Of a DNA stretch of 64,000 nt, positions 24,518 to 36,359 are shown piece by piece. A program made the position numbers and the translations under genes. Numbering within the stretch: position 1 is the first letter of the stretch; each line of letters starts with the position of its first letter. The stretch is taken from positions 19,196,037 to 19,260,036 of the forward strand of contig BSYO01000004.1 of assembly GCA_033239525.1 (NCBI GenBank), read 5' to 3'. The notes under the pieces were generated by a model, which ran no database searches, was not told the origin of the DNA, and saw only the letters and a list, made by a program, of their open reading frames with translations. This DNA comes from Nepenthes gracilis. Taxonomy: Eukaryota; Streptophyta; Magnoliopsida; Caryophyllales; Nepenthaceae.

Positions 24518-26450
24518 TATAAAATCCAATTTCTCGATTTATATTTTTAATGCCATAATTTCCTTGTATTAAGTAAATATAGGGAATAATTGTATAATAA
24601 AAAAATTAAAAAAGAATCAAGTTTTGGTGAATGAAGTCCAATGCCTAATGGGTGTAAGAGCAGCATCTTGGAGAAGTGCATAATGAGTGCTCCTGCATGG
24701 TTTGAATAGAATTAGTCATACTCATGTACTAACTAGTTGCGTTTGTGCGTGCATGCAATTGGGTATTGCACCTGATGAACGTTTGATCGATTCTTATGTG
24801 TCAATTTGGATATTTAAAGCCTTTCATCCAATTCTTGGGCATTTTATATGAAGAAAAGAGAAAGAAGAGAGACAAGAGGAGACAAAAGGTGAATAAAAGT
24901 AATTTCAGGATTATTTCGTATCAGGCAAGGTAAGTATTTGGTTTAAGGCAATTGCTTATAAGCTCATCATTTGGCCTGCTATTAAAATCTTTTAATTTTT
25001 TTCTAATTATTATTTAAATGTATATATATGTCACAAATTTTTACTCCATTTTAAATATTCTTACATGCATGCTTATTTTTTGTCGAACATTTGAATATTT
25101 TTAAAGGTTTATATGTACATTTGAAGATATTGTTACAAATATTACAAAATCTTTGAATATTTAATTTTACATGCTATTTTTATATAAATATTAGATGAAA
25201 ACTCAAGTTTGTGAAATAGAACAAGATTTTACTTTTTTCCAAATTTGAAAAAAAATTGGATATATGATATGCGATATGTGATGTAAAGTTCTCTATTTTA
25301 ACAAAATAAGAATCACCATATCCTGAATAAATTATATTTGGACTTGTCGTAATATACTATACGTAAATTGCATAAACTCACTTATTATCCATGAATAAAA
25401 AAAGTGACATTCAACCACATCTATAAGGTATTATAAACGATTTATTTACGAGTTTTGAATAGTTATGTTTTGGCCTAAGCTTGATAATAATATGTATAAT
25501 CCATTTTAAAAAATTTTTCCTTTGATTAGTCTGTATGAGAGTAATTGGTTTTTGATTTTTAAACTTTTACATGTTTTTTATATGATCATCTAGTTTTCAT
25601 ATTTTCATATAAACTTCTACATGTTTCCTGATCTTCTTATATATTTTGTGTACTAAATGAGTTCTTGTATATTCATATATATTGAGTCTTTCATATGAAA
25701 TTATGTTTTAGAATATTTTTATCAAGAATTTGAAGTTTTAAATTTTCACATGCGATCATGATTTACTATTATTTACACATATTTTACTTGTATTTATATA
25801 TTATACATATACATTACTTAGTATTAGACTCATATTTGTAAGTTTTAAAATCCTTCTAGATTAGCGAGTATTGGATTTTTATACGATTGGGCAGAGGACA
25901 ATTAAATGATTATATTAGAAATTTTAATTATAGCATTTTAGATTGGTTTTAGATTTAATGTGTTGAACATGATCGAATTTGAGTTTTCTCAATATTATTA
26001 CTTGAGCCGGTATGCCATCATGAATTTATGTATGAATATATGCTATTCTTATGCTTGGATTTTGGTCAGATGCTTCTCTTTGCAGCAACATTATGGATTG
26101 AGTAGGCACAATGTTAATTTAAGTCGGATGGGGATTATTTGGCAATTGTTGGAATTACAACATTTATATCTGAATATCTTACTTATGGTGTTGAAATATA
26201 GTATTTGACCTGATTTTAGGTTGTCGGACAATGATTTATAAATTTTTGATGTTATTATTATTACTTTTTGTATTGAAATTGTGACAGTAATAATTATAGA
26301 TTAAATTGTTGAAAACCTTTTTAGTGCTCGGTTATTTTGGGAACATAATAACTGAATTCTAAAACTAATAATTTAATTTGAGAATATTATTTTTAGGATA
26401 AAGATGTATAAAAATATTTGATTTTGTGTGGTCCGGAGTTTCGGCCGAGA
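24518..26450 (+). mobile_element. 3' LTR of Del-1 (right end approximate)
   Basis: It starts TATAAAATCC right after the purine tract, a TG-to-TA variant of the common TGTAA.ATCC start. A 3'-end zone at 26060-26450 resembles other Del-like LTR ends here: a GCAGCA stretch, then about 300 bp on, GTGGTCCGGAGTTTCGGCC. The exact end and the target duplication cannot be fixed. Confidence 0.5.
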
Positions 26451-27715
26451 GAGTGAGTGAGAGTCTAATGGGAGGACTAGTTATACTCATTTAGAGGTCA
26501 AAGTTTACTAGTAACCAATTAGAGGAAATGTAGGATTTACTCATCTTGCTTGGTTAAGTAGCCTATTTGTTAGGGTTGTTAGTGTTTTGGAAAACCATTG
26601 TTAGTTATTTTTTATTTAGCTTGTGGTTTGGGTTGAATAAAGCATCATATATATGTATATAATGTTCTAGATTTTCTTTATCAAATTGTTGATAGCTTGA
26701 ACTTGGCTCTGGGTTCACCTTATGAATCCACAACCAGCTCCACCTAAATTTCTAGTTGGCTGCCCCTTGTGTCCATCTTTATAGCTAATGGATTGATTTT
26801 TAAATTAATACTTGGCATACAAAAATTAGGTTGGCTATTTAGCCCCTTGAGGTAATCCGCTGAATTCTGAGATGAAAGATTTTGTCAACCACTCTTTGCT
26901 ATTTCAAATCCTATGAAGGAAACTAACAAACTTCCTCCCATTCACCTCTGACCTATTAAAGCACCTCAAGTATTCCATTTTCTACTCTTGCTTTTGTCCA
27001 AGTGAAATAAGGAAGGAGAGGAGTCGGGGAGAAAATGATCCGTATGAAGTATAGGGCTTTCATTCTTTGAGATAAGTGAACCTGTGAACTTTCTTCTTCT
27101 TTCTTCTATAATTTTATCTATGTTATTCTTTTAATTTCAATCTATAAGAATCATGAATTTATTGTAGGATAATGTTTACGACTAGTTAGAATAATTTTCA
27201 TGGGTATAGTATTCAAGATAGATGCAATGCTTAATCAACATTTGATGCAACGATCGAACATCACCTTAAGGCTGCAGCGTTTGAAGGCACATTGAATCGC
27301 TAGCTATATTGCTATATATTTTTTACTTGCTTTATTTTCAAGATAATATGTTATATTTTATTCGATATTATACATATTTAGGTCTATTAATTAATATTGT
27401 AGTTGTGTGTGAATCTATACTTATTTTTATATGTAAAAATAGATCTATAATTAGAAATTATGTCTAACTTTTGAAGACTATTTGCAAACATGTTTGAATG
27501 CCAAACAGGAGGTTGAGACATTTTGTAGATCTAAGTGATTTGATCAGTTATTTTATGGATGATCAAATGAATAGTTGCTATAAGGCCTTAATGATAGAAA
27601 TAACAATATGATGAAGGAATTTAATCCGTTCTTTTTGGAGATTTAGGCTTGGCGTTGATAGTGATTGGGCTACCGTTCGAACGTTATTGTTGAGGTTCAA
27701 ATGACTAATGTATTA
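26451..27715. other. Unassigned AT-rich sequence
   Basis: No domain or LTR edge recognised. Part may be the start of the Del-2 5' LTR, which must begin somewhere left of the insertion at 27716. Confidence 0.3.
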
Positions 27716-28559
27716 TGACGGAACGGATCCTAATTCTTATAGGACCCTCCGTCAAACAGATACAGAAACTTAAATCATTGAAATCCTACAAAAAATTTGG
27801 ACAGAGTTTCCTCTGCACCTAGATCAAAACCAAAAACACAACCTGTATTAAACAATCTATACAAGCACACATTTAATCCAATACTACAATCCATCCTACA
27901 ATACGCACAACATAGGATCACAAATACCATTCATGGCTTTATTCAACAATCTTAACTATTATACTAGAATCTATAAGAGAGATGTTACCTAGGACCTGTA
28001 CAAAATCCAAAGAATATAATAGCGGAAGCATCTATATCCTTAACAGAATCATCACAGTGTAGAATCATTTCATATTATCATAATACACAATGATTATTTT
28101 AAAATGCTAGCTACAAGAATCCAGAATCCTTTAATCCACCAAAATCCTCCAAGTTCTTCCAAACTTGCGAGCTTTTTCTTTTTCTAATTAGATCTGATTT
28201 TGATCCTTTTTAGGCTTTTGCTTATCTGGGAGGAGAATCAAAAGTAAGGAGTGAGCTTAACAACTCAACAAATGTACCCAAAATAGTAAAAATATACAGT
28301 TTTATATACATACAGAACATATACATACTTTCAGAAGAGAACTTAAAAAGGAATGCGAAAAATTCATGCATGCAGACAAGAGAACAGATATATAAATATG
28401 ATGCAGAATATTAGGAAATCTATTACGGTGCAGAATACCAGAAAACCTATTGTTTAAGATCCTTAATTCTTGATTCAGAATCCATATTTCAGAATATTAA
28501 TTTTGTTCTCGATTCAGAGTTCATATTTCAGAGCATTCAATTCTCTTTTAAATCTATTA

Positions 28560-28975
28560 TCCTCCATACTTTACATTTAGAGGTAGGATGGTTCTTATTC
28601 AATTTAATTATTTACAAATCATCCATACTTTATATCCCAAGGGTAGGATGATTTTTGTTCACTTTTAATCTTTACATACCCTCCATACTTTACATCCCGA
28701 TGGTGGGATGGTTTCTTTTTCGATTTATTCCTTTACATACCCTCCATACTTTACATCCCGAGGGTAAGATGGTTTCTGTTCATTTTAGTCTTTATATACC
28801 CTCCATACTTTACATTTCGATGGCAGAATGATTTCTATTCACTTTAATTCCTTACATACCCTCCATACTTTACATTCCAAGGATATGATGGTTTCTTTAT
28901 TCAGTTCAATTCCTCACATACCTTTCATATTTTACATTTCTAGGGTAGGATGATTTTTTTTGTTCAATTAGCCAT
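28560..28975. repeat. 60-bp tandem array, seven units
   Basis: A (C)CTCCATACTTTACAT core recurs at 28562, 28621, 28681, 28742, 28801, 28861 and about 28922, a constant 60-bp step. Each is followed by a GGGTAGGATGG-like motif. Spacing is regular, but the units vary throughout. Confidence 0.85.
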
Positions 28976-29338
28976 TATTTAGTACAGTTTTAATACCATT
29001 ATTCAGTGTTTCGATGCAGTAACCTAAGGATGAGGTCGTGGACTAGTTATACCAGAATCCTATTGATTTACTTAACGGAGAACATTCTCATCCTTATTTC
29101 CTTAACCAAAAGTTTCCTGACCACTAAAATATTTCTAATTCATATAATTAAATTTTCAGTCAGTTTCAGAGTTTCTCTTTGACTTAACGATACAATTTTA
29201 GATTAATTTCTCAAGCATAATTTGTCAGATAAATTTCATCAAACCTTCAATTAGCATTTCCATGTCAGGATTCATTCATTTCTTTTTATTTTTTAACCAT
29301 TAACTTATCGTATTTCAGTCGTCCAATTAAACTTTATT

Positions 29339-29660
29339 TGGTAATCATTCAGAGAGCTTCAAAACATCTCAGCAGTTCTACAGTATATTCCTGTAGGACT
29401 TTTCAGACTAAACCATAATCGGAGATCTTTCAGATAGTTTCAGAATATCTCAGAAATTCTATAGTATATTCTTGTTGAACTTTTCAGACTAAACTTTAAT
29501 CGGAGATCTTTTAGATAATTTCAGAATATCTCAGAAGTTTTACAATATATTCTTGTGAGACTTTTCAGACTAAACTTTAATCAGAGATCCTTCAGATAGC
29601 TTCAAAACATCTCAAAAGTCCTACAGCATATTCATGTGGGACTTTTCAGACTAAGATTAC
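29339..29660. repeat. 81-bp tandem array, four units
   Basis: Units start at 29339, 29420, 29501 and 29582 and share GGAGATCTTTCAGATAG and ACTTTTCAGACTAAAC. The step is exactly 81 bp. Confidence 0.85.
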
Positions 29661-30429
29661 TTTCTAGGCCCTAACATATTACAGGATTTAGGAAAACTTA
29701 ACCGTCAATCCCTAATTTTTGACCTAAGGTTTGACGCGGAGCTTTTGGATGATAATCGGACACCTAGAGTATATACAATTATGAAATTGAAGCCCTATAT
29801 TGCAATACATACAGATAAATTTAAAATCAATCTGATTAATTTATAGAAATATGCTTCGTATGTATTAAACAGAGATAAATAGAAATTTAGCGTAAAAATA
29901 TATTTTTAGGGATACAGAAAAGCAGTAAAAATAGAGGGTAACGTCCGAGGTACACTTGCCTTAGCCTACTCTATTGTTATTTTTACCCGGATCGGATAAA
30001 AACCGTGGATTTTTTCCTCTTTCCTTCCTTTTCTTCCGCTCCTTTCCTCTTTCTTTGCGTTCTGTTGTCGATTCTTGCTCCCCGTGCCCTCTCTCTCTCA
30101 AAACCCTCTTTTTAAGGAAGGAAAGGTCACGTGTGTGCCATATGACTAGCGCTCGAGCGCCTATCGAGGGGCCAGCGAACGCTGGTCCTCGCAAAACAGC
30201 GCCCCCGCCTTGCCTAGAGTGAGCCGCGGGCAGGCCTGTTGGCATTTTGGCCCATCCGCAGCACTCGAGCGGCCATCGAGCACCGGTCCCTTTTTCTTCC
30301 CTCTTTGCCACAATTACTTATTTTATTTCGTTATCCATTTATCCCATATTTTTAAACCTGATTATGATTATTATCAACTTAATCACTTCATGATTACCAG
30401 ATTTTACGATTGGGATCTTACATGGGTAG

Positions 30430-31720
30430 ATTCAAAATCATTGCTTAAATTATAGGTTTTGAGATTTGGAATTGTAATTCTAGTTTAAGATGTAAAAGAT
30501 GCTTGTGAGTTTAGGCAACCGCATCAATTACTAAGTATTCATGTTAATTCCTCGATTTTATCATTCTCTAGGTTTTGTTGGCATTTCCACTTTGATTCGT
30601 GTGTGTATTCCTTGTCAATCCATGACTAAGTAAAGTAGAGTGTATGAATATATTAAGATTTCTAGGTAAATGAAAGTCTATGAAACCTTAACGTAGTTTA
30701 CATTTTTTGATACCTATTTTATTTTGACCGTTAGAGGTTGATTGATTTTTAATATGAGATATTTATAACCTTACAACTATTATATTGGGATGATATCCGG
30801 ATGTCATGGGCAAGAAATATTATAGATATATAACTATGTTATGGGTATAACCTATAATAGGACCATAGAGGTAGTTGGGATATTATGAGATGATAGGATC
30901 TTGAGGTACTTAACGACTGAAGAGGTAAAAATATATGACTTTTGGCCATAATAGTACTATAAGATCTATAAAAATTAATTGATATCTCATATTATTCGAA
31001 TATTATATTGAGTTGACATCATGGATTTTATTATTCACATCATTCATTGAACTATTCTTATTAATTGACTTATTGATGTCATTAATAATTATTACTTTAT
31101 TATTATTTTGGGATGATTATTGATTTCTATATATTATACATTGTTTTGATACTTGTTTCGATAAATGAGTTCTTTAAATTGCTTGACTTTTATTATTGTT
31201 AACTTAGGTCAGGTTTATTTGTTAGAATTTTGACTCAGCATTATTATTTCTTTCTTCTAGATTAGTGTCAAATAGAGATGATTGATTCTAAAGTTGAAGG
31301 GAGAGTTCTGGACTTCAGTGTTTTTTTGGAGCTTAGTTGGAGATGTTTTTATTTTTACGTCTTAGAGATACATTCAGGTATGTTAGTTTTATTCAATGGT
31401 TTTTGAGGCTATATTTTCTCTTGAGTTTAGATTATATCAGATGCTTTAAACTTTAGTGGTTGTATTTTTATTTATGTTATGAGATGGATGATATTGACTA
31501 GAGATTTATAATTTTTTGCATGGTATGATATGGCTGACAGTTGTGGTTCAAGTTTGGGTCGTGCATTGTTTGTATTAGGGAGACAAGATTTTGTATGAAC
31601 ACTGAAAGATTTTAGGAATTGTTGATATTTTAAAGATATTCAATGATTGAATATGAATTAATATTTTAAATTTATTTCACGGATTTTTAGGTTAAGATAG
31701 ATATTTATGTTTTTAGATAT
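30430..31720 (+). mobile_element. 3' part of the Del-2 5' LTR
   Basis: Landmarks parallel the outer solo LTR at 53577-56637: a GAGTGTATGAATATATTAAG stretch at about 30637 (against about 55600), and a TTTTGACTCAGCATTATT...TTCTTCTAGATT zone at about 31230 (against 56358-56400). Readable gag starts at 31749, so the LTR ends near 31700. No PBS is recognisable and the left part is cut by the solo LTR at 27716-30422. Confidence 0.45.
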
Positions 31721-31748
31721 TTAAAAATTGTACGAAATTCTTTGCTGA

Positions 31749-31983
31749 TTGTTTTGTGCACTCATGTTTGATAAGGCTAATAGTCACTCTCTTGGTTCAT
31801 CAAGATGTTCAAGTGTGGGGTTATTTGCTGATATAGTTATGTTAGTTGATGCTCTTTATTGGTTGGCCAGACTAGTAATTCACACCATTCAAACACAAGT
31901 TTCAGGGCTAGTGCCCACAGAGAAGAACCTCTGTAGAGATTTCATGGATTAGAGGTTTCTAAAATTTATGGGAGAGTCTAACC
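31749..31983 (+). pseudogene. Del-2 gag, N-terminal part
   Basis: The open frame ends in PTEKNLCRDFMD, then a TAG and RFLKFMGESN. This is the usual run-in to the Del/Tekay capsid region. It is cut at 31983/31984 by a compact copia-type element and continues after 35348. The only stop in this part replaces one codon between the two motifs. Confidence 0.55.
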
Positions 31984-33451
31984 TGTTGGGTTTGATCACT
32001 CCCCTATGGTGACTCAACAAATTGAGACGTCATCGAAAATTGCACAGGATTTGTGTGGAGTGCTGCAAATTAGCTACAGTAGAAGAGTCGAGGACTTTTG
32101 CAGAGATAAGGCCCAAGGATTTATGAGGCAAAGGGACGATGACTTTGTGGTGTCGACGAGCAAGCAAAGTGGACGACCAATAGTTATTGTCCAAATGGCA
32201 GAGTGGCCAATTTGTCGGTTGGGCAAATTGGCCAGTTGGCAAAATGCCGGAGTGGCATTTGGCGGTGAAAATTTGGTGAAGTTTTCAGTGTGCCTTGCTA
32301 AGTTGGGTGGCTGAAGAGCAGATCTGGTCAACAGGATGTTGACTGGATGCAAGAGGAAACCGGTCAATGGAAGGTTGACCAGCTAAAGAAGGCAAACAGC
32401 CAAGGTGCATAATAGGAACGTGGTTCTATTGGTGCTCGGACAGCCTAAGGAGTAAAAGGGAAGGCGCGGAGTTGACTGGTTGGTGACATCGGTATAGAAT
32501 CGCCTGCGGACATGGTTGAACGTACAGTGTCATCCAAAGACATGAGCTGTACACAGTGACGATCGAGGATATGGGATGTCCGAGATTGTTATCGCTGCCT
32601 TGAGACCAAGGAACGCCAAAGGACTCTGTGATGGTCACGGGCATAGATGGTCCGGGGACTTGAGTGCAGTAACGACCAAGGACGTTTTGAAAAACTTGCA
32701 ACACGTTGTCGACAGTTGGCTTTGAATAGCAGGTAGCAGATCTGTCAATATATGTGTCGTTTGTGCAGGTGGCAGATTACAGAGTTGGTGAGCAAAGTTA
32801 TTGGCAGGTTACAGAGCAGGTGGCAAACGTTTGTCCACATGCAACCTGCCTATTGGTAGATAGTCTCCGGACATATCAATATATATATGCATGCTAGGCA
32901 CGTGGTAAAGTATGTGTGAGTAATCACCAGGGGTGTAAGGCATCGAGATGCGAAAAAATGCCAATGGTGTGAAAACACCAAGTGGCTAGGGTGTTGGGTA
33001 CCAAGCACGGTGCTGGTGTGGGAGATAACACCAGGGGCGCTGTGCGCCGGCCGTTGTGTGCGGGGGTGAAATGGAGGTTGTCATTTCACCAACTACACTT
33101 GTAAATGCTTGAGAGGAGTGCACCATCAGTGAAAATAATGAAAGAAGAAAAACAGAGAGTGAGAAGAAGAAGAGTTTCCTTATTTACTATGGAGAGGTTT
33201 TTTCTTAGTCATTATCGAGTGTGTTGCTGTACTCTATCTTTGGATTTATATAACCATTTTACATAGTGGAATCTATTTGTGAACTAAATGTGTCGTGATT
33301 TTTTTCTTTGGTATGAGAAGAATTTTTCACGTAAAAAAACTACTGTACATCTCTTTTGTTCCTTTGCTCACATCAATGGTGGCTGACGATAATGGGGAGT
33401 TTAGGTTTTTGCTCCGCCAGATCGGATGTATCCGGGTGTCAAACCCTAACA
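31984..33451 (+). repeat. Left LTR of the compact element
   Basis: Long, clear similarity to 33885-35254. It starts TGTTGGGTTTGATCAC and ends CCCTAACA two bases before the PBS. The last 78 bp (33374-33451) do not match the end of the right LTR, so this end may be rearranged. A TATA-like run lies at about 32879-32889. Confidence 0.7.
32335..32480. promoter_or_regulatory. W-box cluster in the left LTR
   Basis: GTCAA/TTGAC cores at about 32337, 32339+2 (spanning the line break at 32340), 32363 and 32374, plus TTGAC at 32472-32476. The equivalent cluster in the right LTR is at 34229-34281. Confidence 0.4.
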
Positions 33452-33453
33452 AG

Positions 33454-33469
33454 TGGTATCATAGACAGG
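33454..33469 (+). promoter_or_regulatory. Primer binding site of the compact element
   Basis: TGGTATCATAGACAGG differs at three positions from the complement of the plant initiator-Met tRNA 3' end (TGGTATCAGAGCCAGG). It lies two bases after the left LTR. Confidence 0.8.
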
Positions 33470-33646
33470 TTGATATCGGCCCTGACCCGAAAAGGGCTAC
33501 TTGTAGAGGGTGCTGATCGGAAAGGTATACCTGCAAAGGTGCTGACTTGCTATCGTAGCGGAGTAAAGTGTTGCAGAGGGAAGCCACTGAGTGAAGTGCC
33601 ACAGAAGTGCAGCTACCGGAGGTCGTGGCCGTCGAACTAGGGCTTG

Positions 33647-33805
33647 ATGGCGTCGTCGTCAGAGAGTTTGCCATTAATCATGGAGCAGGTTGGAAGGAAC
33701 GGTAAAAGCACCACGGAGTCAGTAAGGCTGAGGGTGGAGCTAAGTAGGGCCAAGGACAGAGCCAATAGGGCCGAGGGCGGAGCTAAGAGTTGGGATCTCA
33801 GTTAA
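33647..33805 (+). pseudogene. Truncated gag start in the compact element
   Basis: 52 codons from ATG 33647 to TAA 33803. The first residues MASSSESLPLIMEQV resemble the start of gag in the copia element at 61065 (MVSSSLKNLPFSVEQF), also at nucleotide level. After about 18 residues the match ends and the frame runs into an imperfect repeat (two GGCGGAGCTAAG-like units). The capsid and zinc knuckle are missing. It could be a leftover encapsidation or leader segment. Translation is not implied. Confidence 0.6.
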
Positions 33806-33865
33806 GGAAAAACTACTAAAAGGCAGGTGATGACGGTCGCCAGGCTAAAGGCGAAAGTTCCCCAC

Positions 33866-33884
33866 AAGGTCGTGAGGAAACGTT
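33866..33884 (+). promoter_or_regulatory. Possible polypurine tract
   Basis: A purine-rich AAGGTCGTGAGGAAACG-like stretch ends just before the right LTR. It is weak and imperfect. Confidence 0.3.
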
Positions 33885-35343
33885 TGTTGGGTTTGATTAC
33901 CTCATTGTGGTCACTCAACAAATTGAGACGTCATCGGAGATCGTACAGGATTTGTGCCGAGTACTACAAACTGGTTACAGTAGAAGAGTAGAGGACTTTT
34001 GCAGAGATAAGGCTCGAGGACTTCATGTGGCAACGGGACGAGGATTTTGTGAAGTTGGACGGGTAGCAAAGTGGATGGCCAATAGCTGTTGGCCAAATGG
34101 CAGAGTGGCCAATTTGCCGGTTGGGTAAATTGGTCGGTTGGCAAAATGCCGGAGTGGCATTTGGCTGTGAAAATCCGGAGAAGTTTCCAGTGTGGCTTGC
34201 TAAGTTGGGCGGTTGAAGAGCAGATTCGGTCAACATCCCATTGACTGGATGCAAGAGGAAACCGGTCAACGGAGAGTTGACCGGTTGAAGAAGGCAAACG
34301 GCCAAGGAGCATAATAGGCACACGATTTTGTTGGTGCTCGGATGGCCTGAGCAACAAAAGGGAAGTTACGGAGTTTATTGGTTGGTGACACCGGTATGGA
34401 ATCACCCATGGACATGGCTGAGTGCACAGTAGCGTCCGAAAATATGGGCTGTGCACAGTGACAACCGAAGATATGGGATGTTTGAGGTTGTTGTCATTAC
34501 CTAGAGACCATGGAACGCCAGAGGACTCTGTGATGGCCACGGGCACAGATGGTCCGGGGATTTGAGTGCAGTAATGACCAAGGACGTTGTGGAAAGCTAG
34601 CAGCATGTTGTGGACAATTGGTTTCGTAGAGCAAGTAGCAGATCTGTCAGTGCATGTGTTGTTTGTGTAGGTGGCAGGTTACAGAGTTAGTGGATTAACA
34701 TTGTTGGCAAGTTGCAAAGCTGGTGTAAGGCATTTGTCCACATATAACTGGTAGAAGGTCTCCGGGCAGATTAATACATATGCATGCTGGGCATGCGGTG
34801 AAGTGTGTGTAAGTAATCACCAAGTGTGCGAGGCACCAAGATGCGAAAAAATGCCAATGGTGTGAAACCACTATGTGGCCAGGGTGCTGGGTACCAAGGG
34901 TTGTGCTGGTGTGAGAGATAACACTAGGGGGGTTGTGCGCCGGCCACTGTGTGCAGAGGGGTGAAACAGAGGTTGCCGTTTCACCAACTACACTTATAAA
35001 ATGCTTGAGAGGAGTGTACCATCAGTGAGAAGAATTAGAGAAAAAAAATAAGGAGTGAGAAGGAGAGTTTCCTTATTTACTTTGGAGAGGTTTTTCTTAG
35101 TCGTTCTCAGGTGTGTTGTTATACTCTGTCTGTGAGTTTATGTAACTATTTTACATAGTAAAATCTATTTGCAGATTAAGTATTTGTGATTTTTTTCTTC
35201 GATTTGAGAAGGGTTTTCTGCATAAAAATTTGTACGTTTTTCTCTTTCTCACATTTTGTGTGATTACGTGCATTCTATCTGATCGGCCATTTGCCCCAAA
35301 AAATTGGCGCCTTTGTGTTTGACCGATTCTTTCTGCCCCAACA
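33885..35343 (+). repeat. Right LTR of the compact element
   Basis: Starts TGTTGGGTTTGATTAC and ends GCCCCAACA. Similar to the left LTR up to about 35254. The last 89 bp instead resemble the end of the 5' LTR at 60192-60977. Confidence 0.7.
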
Positions 35344-35348
35344 TTACC

Positions 35349-35850
35349 CTGTCAAGGCTTGAAAAGGCCTTTGCTGTGATTAAGTATCTCTAGAAGGGCT
35401 ATGTTCGCTACGGCTCATATAGACTCAGTAGCAAAGCTAAGCATTAATGGCGTGCTAGATTGAGAGCTTGGACTGGAGGCAAAAACCCCTTCTTGGGAGG
35501 CTTTCAGGCAAATGTACAATGATAAGCACTGCAACAAAAAAATGAAAATAAATGAGAAAAAGTTTCTCCAATTGAGCAATGCTCTACGTCCATTTCAAAG
35601 TGCGAGGCAAGATTTACGGAGCTTTTGAGATATGCCCGTCACTTTATTGTAAATGATGCCTGGAAGGTTGGGAAGTTCCCATAGGAGTTATCATCTCCCA
35701 TCCGTTGTCAATTAGTTCCTATGGAGCTTGAGAATTTTGGAGACTTTTTTAGGGGGTCTTTACTGATTGAGTCGGAGTTGCAGAGTAGGGCCACAATAGA
35801 TACTCCCATTGTTGGTGGCATTACTAGGCCATTAGCAAGTCAAGGAAAGT
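35349..35850 (+). pseudogene. Del-2 gag, second part
   Basis: The broken frame reads LEKAFAVIKYL, GYVRYGSYRLSSKAKH, then a W.A stretch and a RYARHF.VNDAWKVGKF stretch. These are characteristic of the Del/Tekay capsid. Stops fall at conserved Trp and Gln/Glu positions. The zinc knuckle is not readable; sequence passes directly into the protease region. Confidence 0.6.
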
Positions 35851-35859
35851 AGAGGAAGT

Positions 35860-36170
35860 CATTCTTCCCACTTTGACCGTTAATGAAGGTACTCTTCCAA
35901 TCTATTTTATGCCTATGGCACTGAGGTTTGCTGCTTGTCTTGGGGTAAGAACTATACCCTTGGGCATTGTTTTATCTATCTCGTTGCCAATGGGCAAGAT
36001 TGTTATCTTAAATGAGATGTACCCTTGTAATATAGTTTATATTGGTGAACAAAAGTTTCCCGATTGATATGATCACGTTAGAAATGATGAACTTTGATGC
36101 GATTCTAAGAATAGATTGACTAGCTACCTATCGTGCTTTCATTGATTGTTTTTGAAAGGTTGTAACCTTT
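35860..36170 (+). pseudogene. Del-2 aspartic protease remnant
   Basis: The frame from 35873 reads RFAACLGVRTIPLGIVLSIS, PMGKIVILNEM and then LRID*LATYRAFIDCF. These follow the catalytic site in Del/Tekay proteases. The catalytic D-S/T-G motif itself is missing from the expected place just upstream. Confidence 0.6.
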
Positions 36171-36359
36171 TCTATTCTCATGATTGAGTTTAAGTTGCAT
36201 ACTATCTGGAGTTGTGCAGTAACTCTTGTGATTTTGACAATACATTCACACCATCTTCTTCATGGTGGGTGCCAGAGCTTCTTAAATTTTGTTATCTTCA
36301 ATAACACTAAGAAAACAATAGGTGGAGGACATCTCTATTGTCCTATAGTTTATGGACAT

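Larger units (their letters stand above)
27716..30422 (-). mobile_element. Del-like solo LTR, minus strand
   Basis: Read on the minus strand it starts TGTAAGATCCCAATCG and ends CCGTTCCGTCA, 2.7 kb. It has two tandem arrays (28560-28975 and 29339-29660) and a pyrimidine-rich promoter-like zone with a TATA-like TTAAAAAG (complement of 30107-30114). It carries no PBS, PPT or coding sequence. The flanks TATTA and TGGGT do not match, so the ends are probable, not proven. It appears to split the 5' LTR of Del-2. Confidence 0.5.
31984..35343 (+). mobile_element. Compact non-autonomous copia-type LTR element
   Basis: 3360 bp. Left LTR 31984-33451, internal region 33452-33884 (433 bp), right LTR 33885-35343. 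Outer ends are TGTTGGG and CCCAACA, perfect inverted repeats. Flanks are TAACC (31979-31983) and TTACC (35344-35348), 4 of 5 matching. The internal region holds a PBS for initiator-Met tRNA and the first codons of a copia gag, and nothing for protease, integrase or RT. It therefore resembles a TRIM or LARD class element, but with long LTRs and a very short inside. It lies in gag of Del-2. Mobilisation would need enzymes from a relative such as the copia element at 60192. Confidence 0.75.

Noticed and set aside
28560..28975. Regular 60-bp repeats looking like a CRISPR array
   Set aside because: Plant nuclear LTR context, units diverged along their whole length, no unique spacers between identical repeats, no cas genes.
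30000..30311. GC-richer plus and minus ORFs (82 and 116 codons)
   Set aside because: Promoter-like zone of a Del-like LTR on the minus strand. No domain.
32006..34606. Several ORFs, up to 231 codons, on both strands
   Set aside because: All lie in the LTRs of the compact element, and related frames recur in both LTRs.
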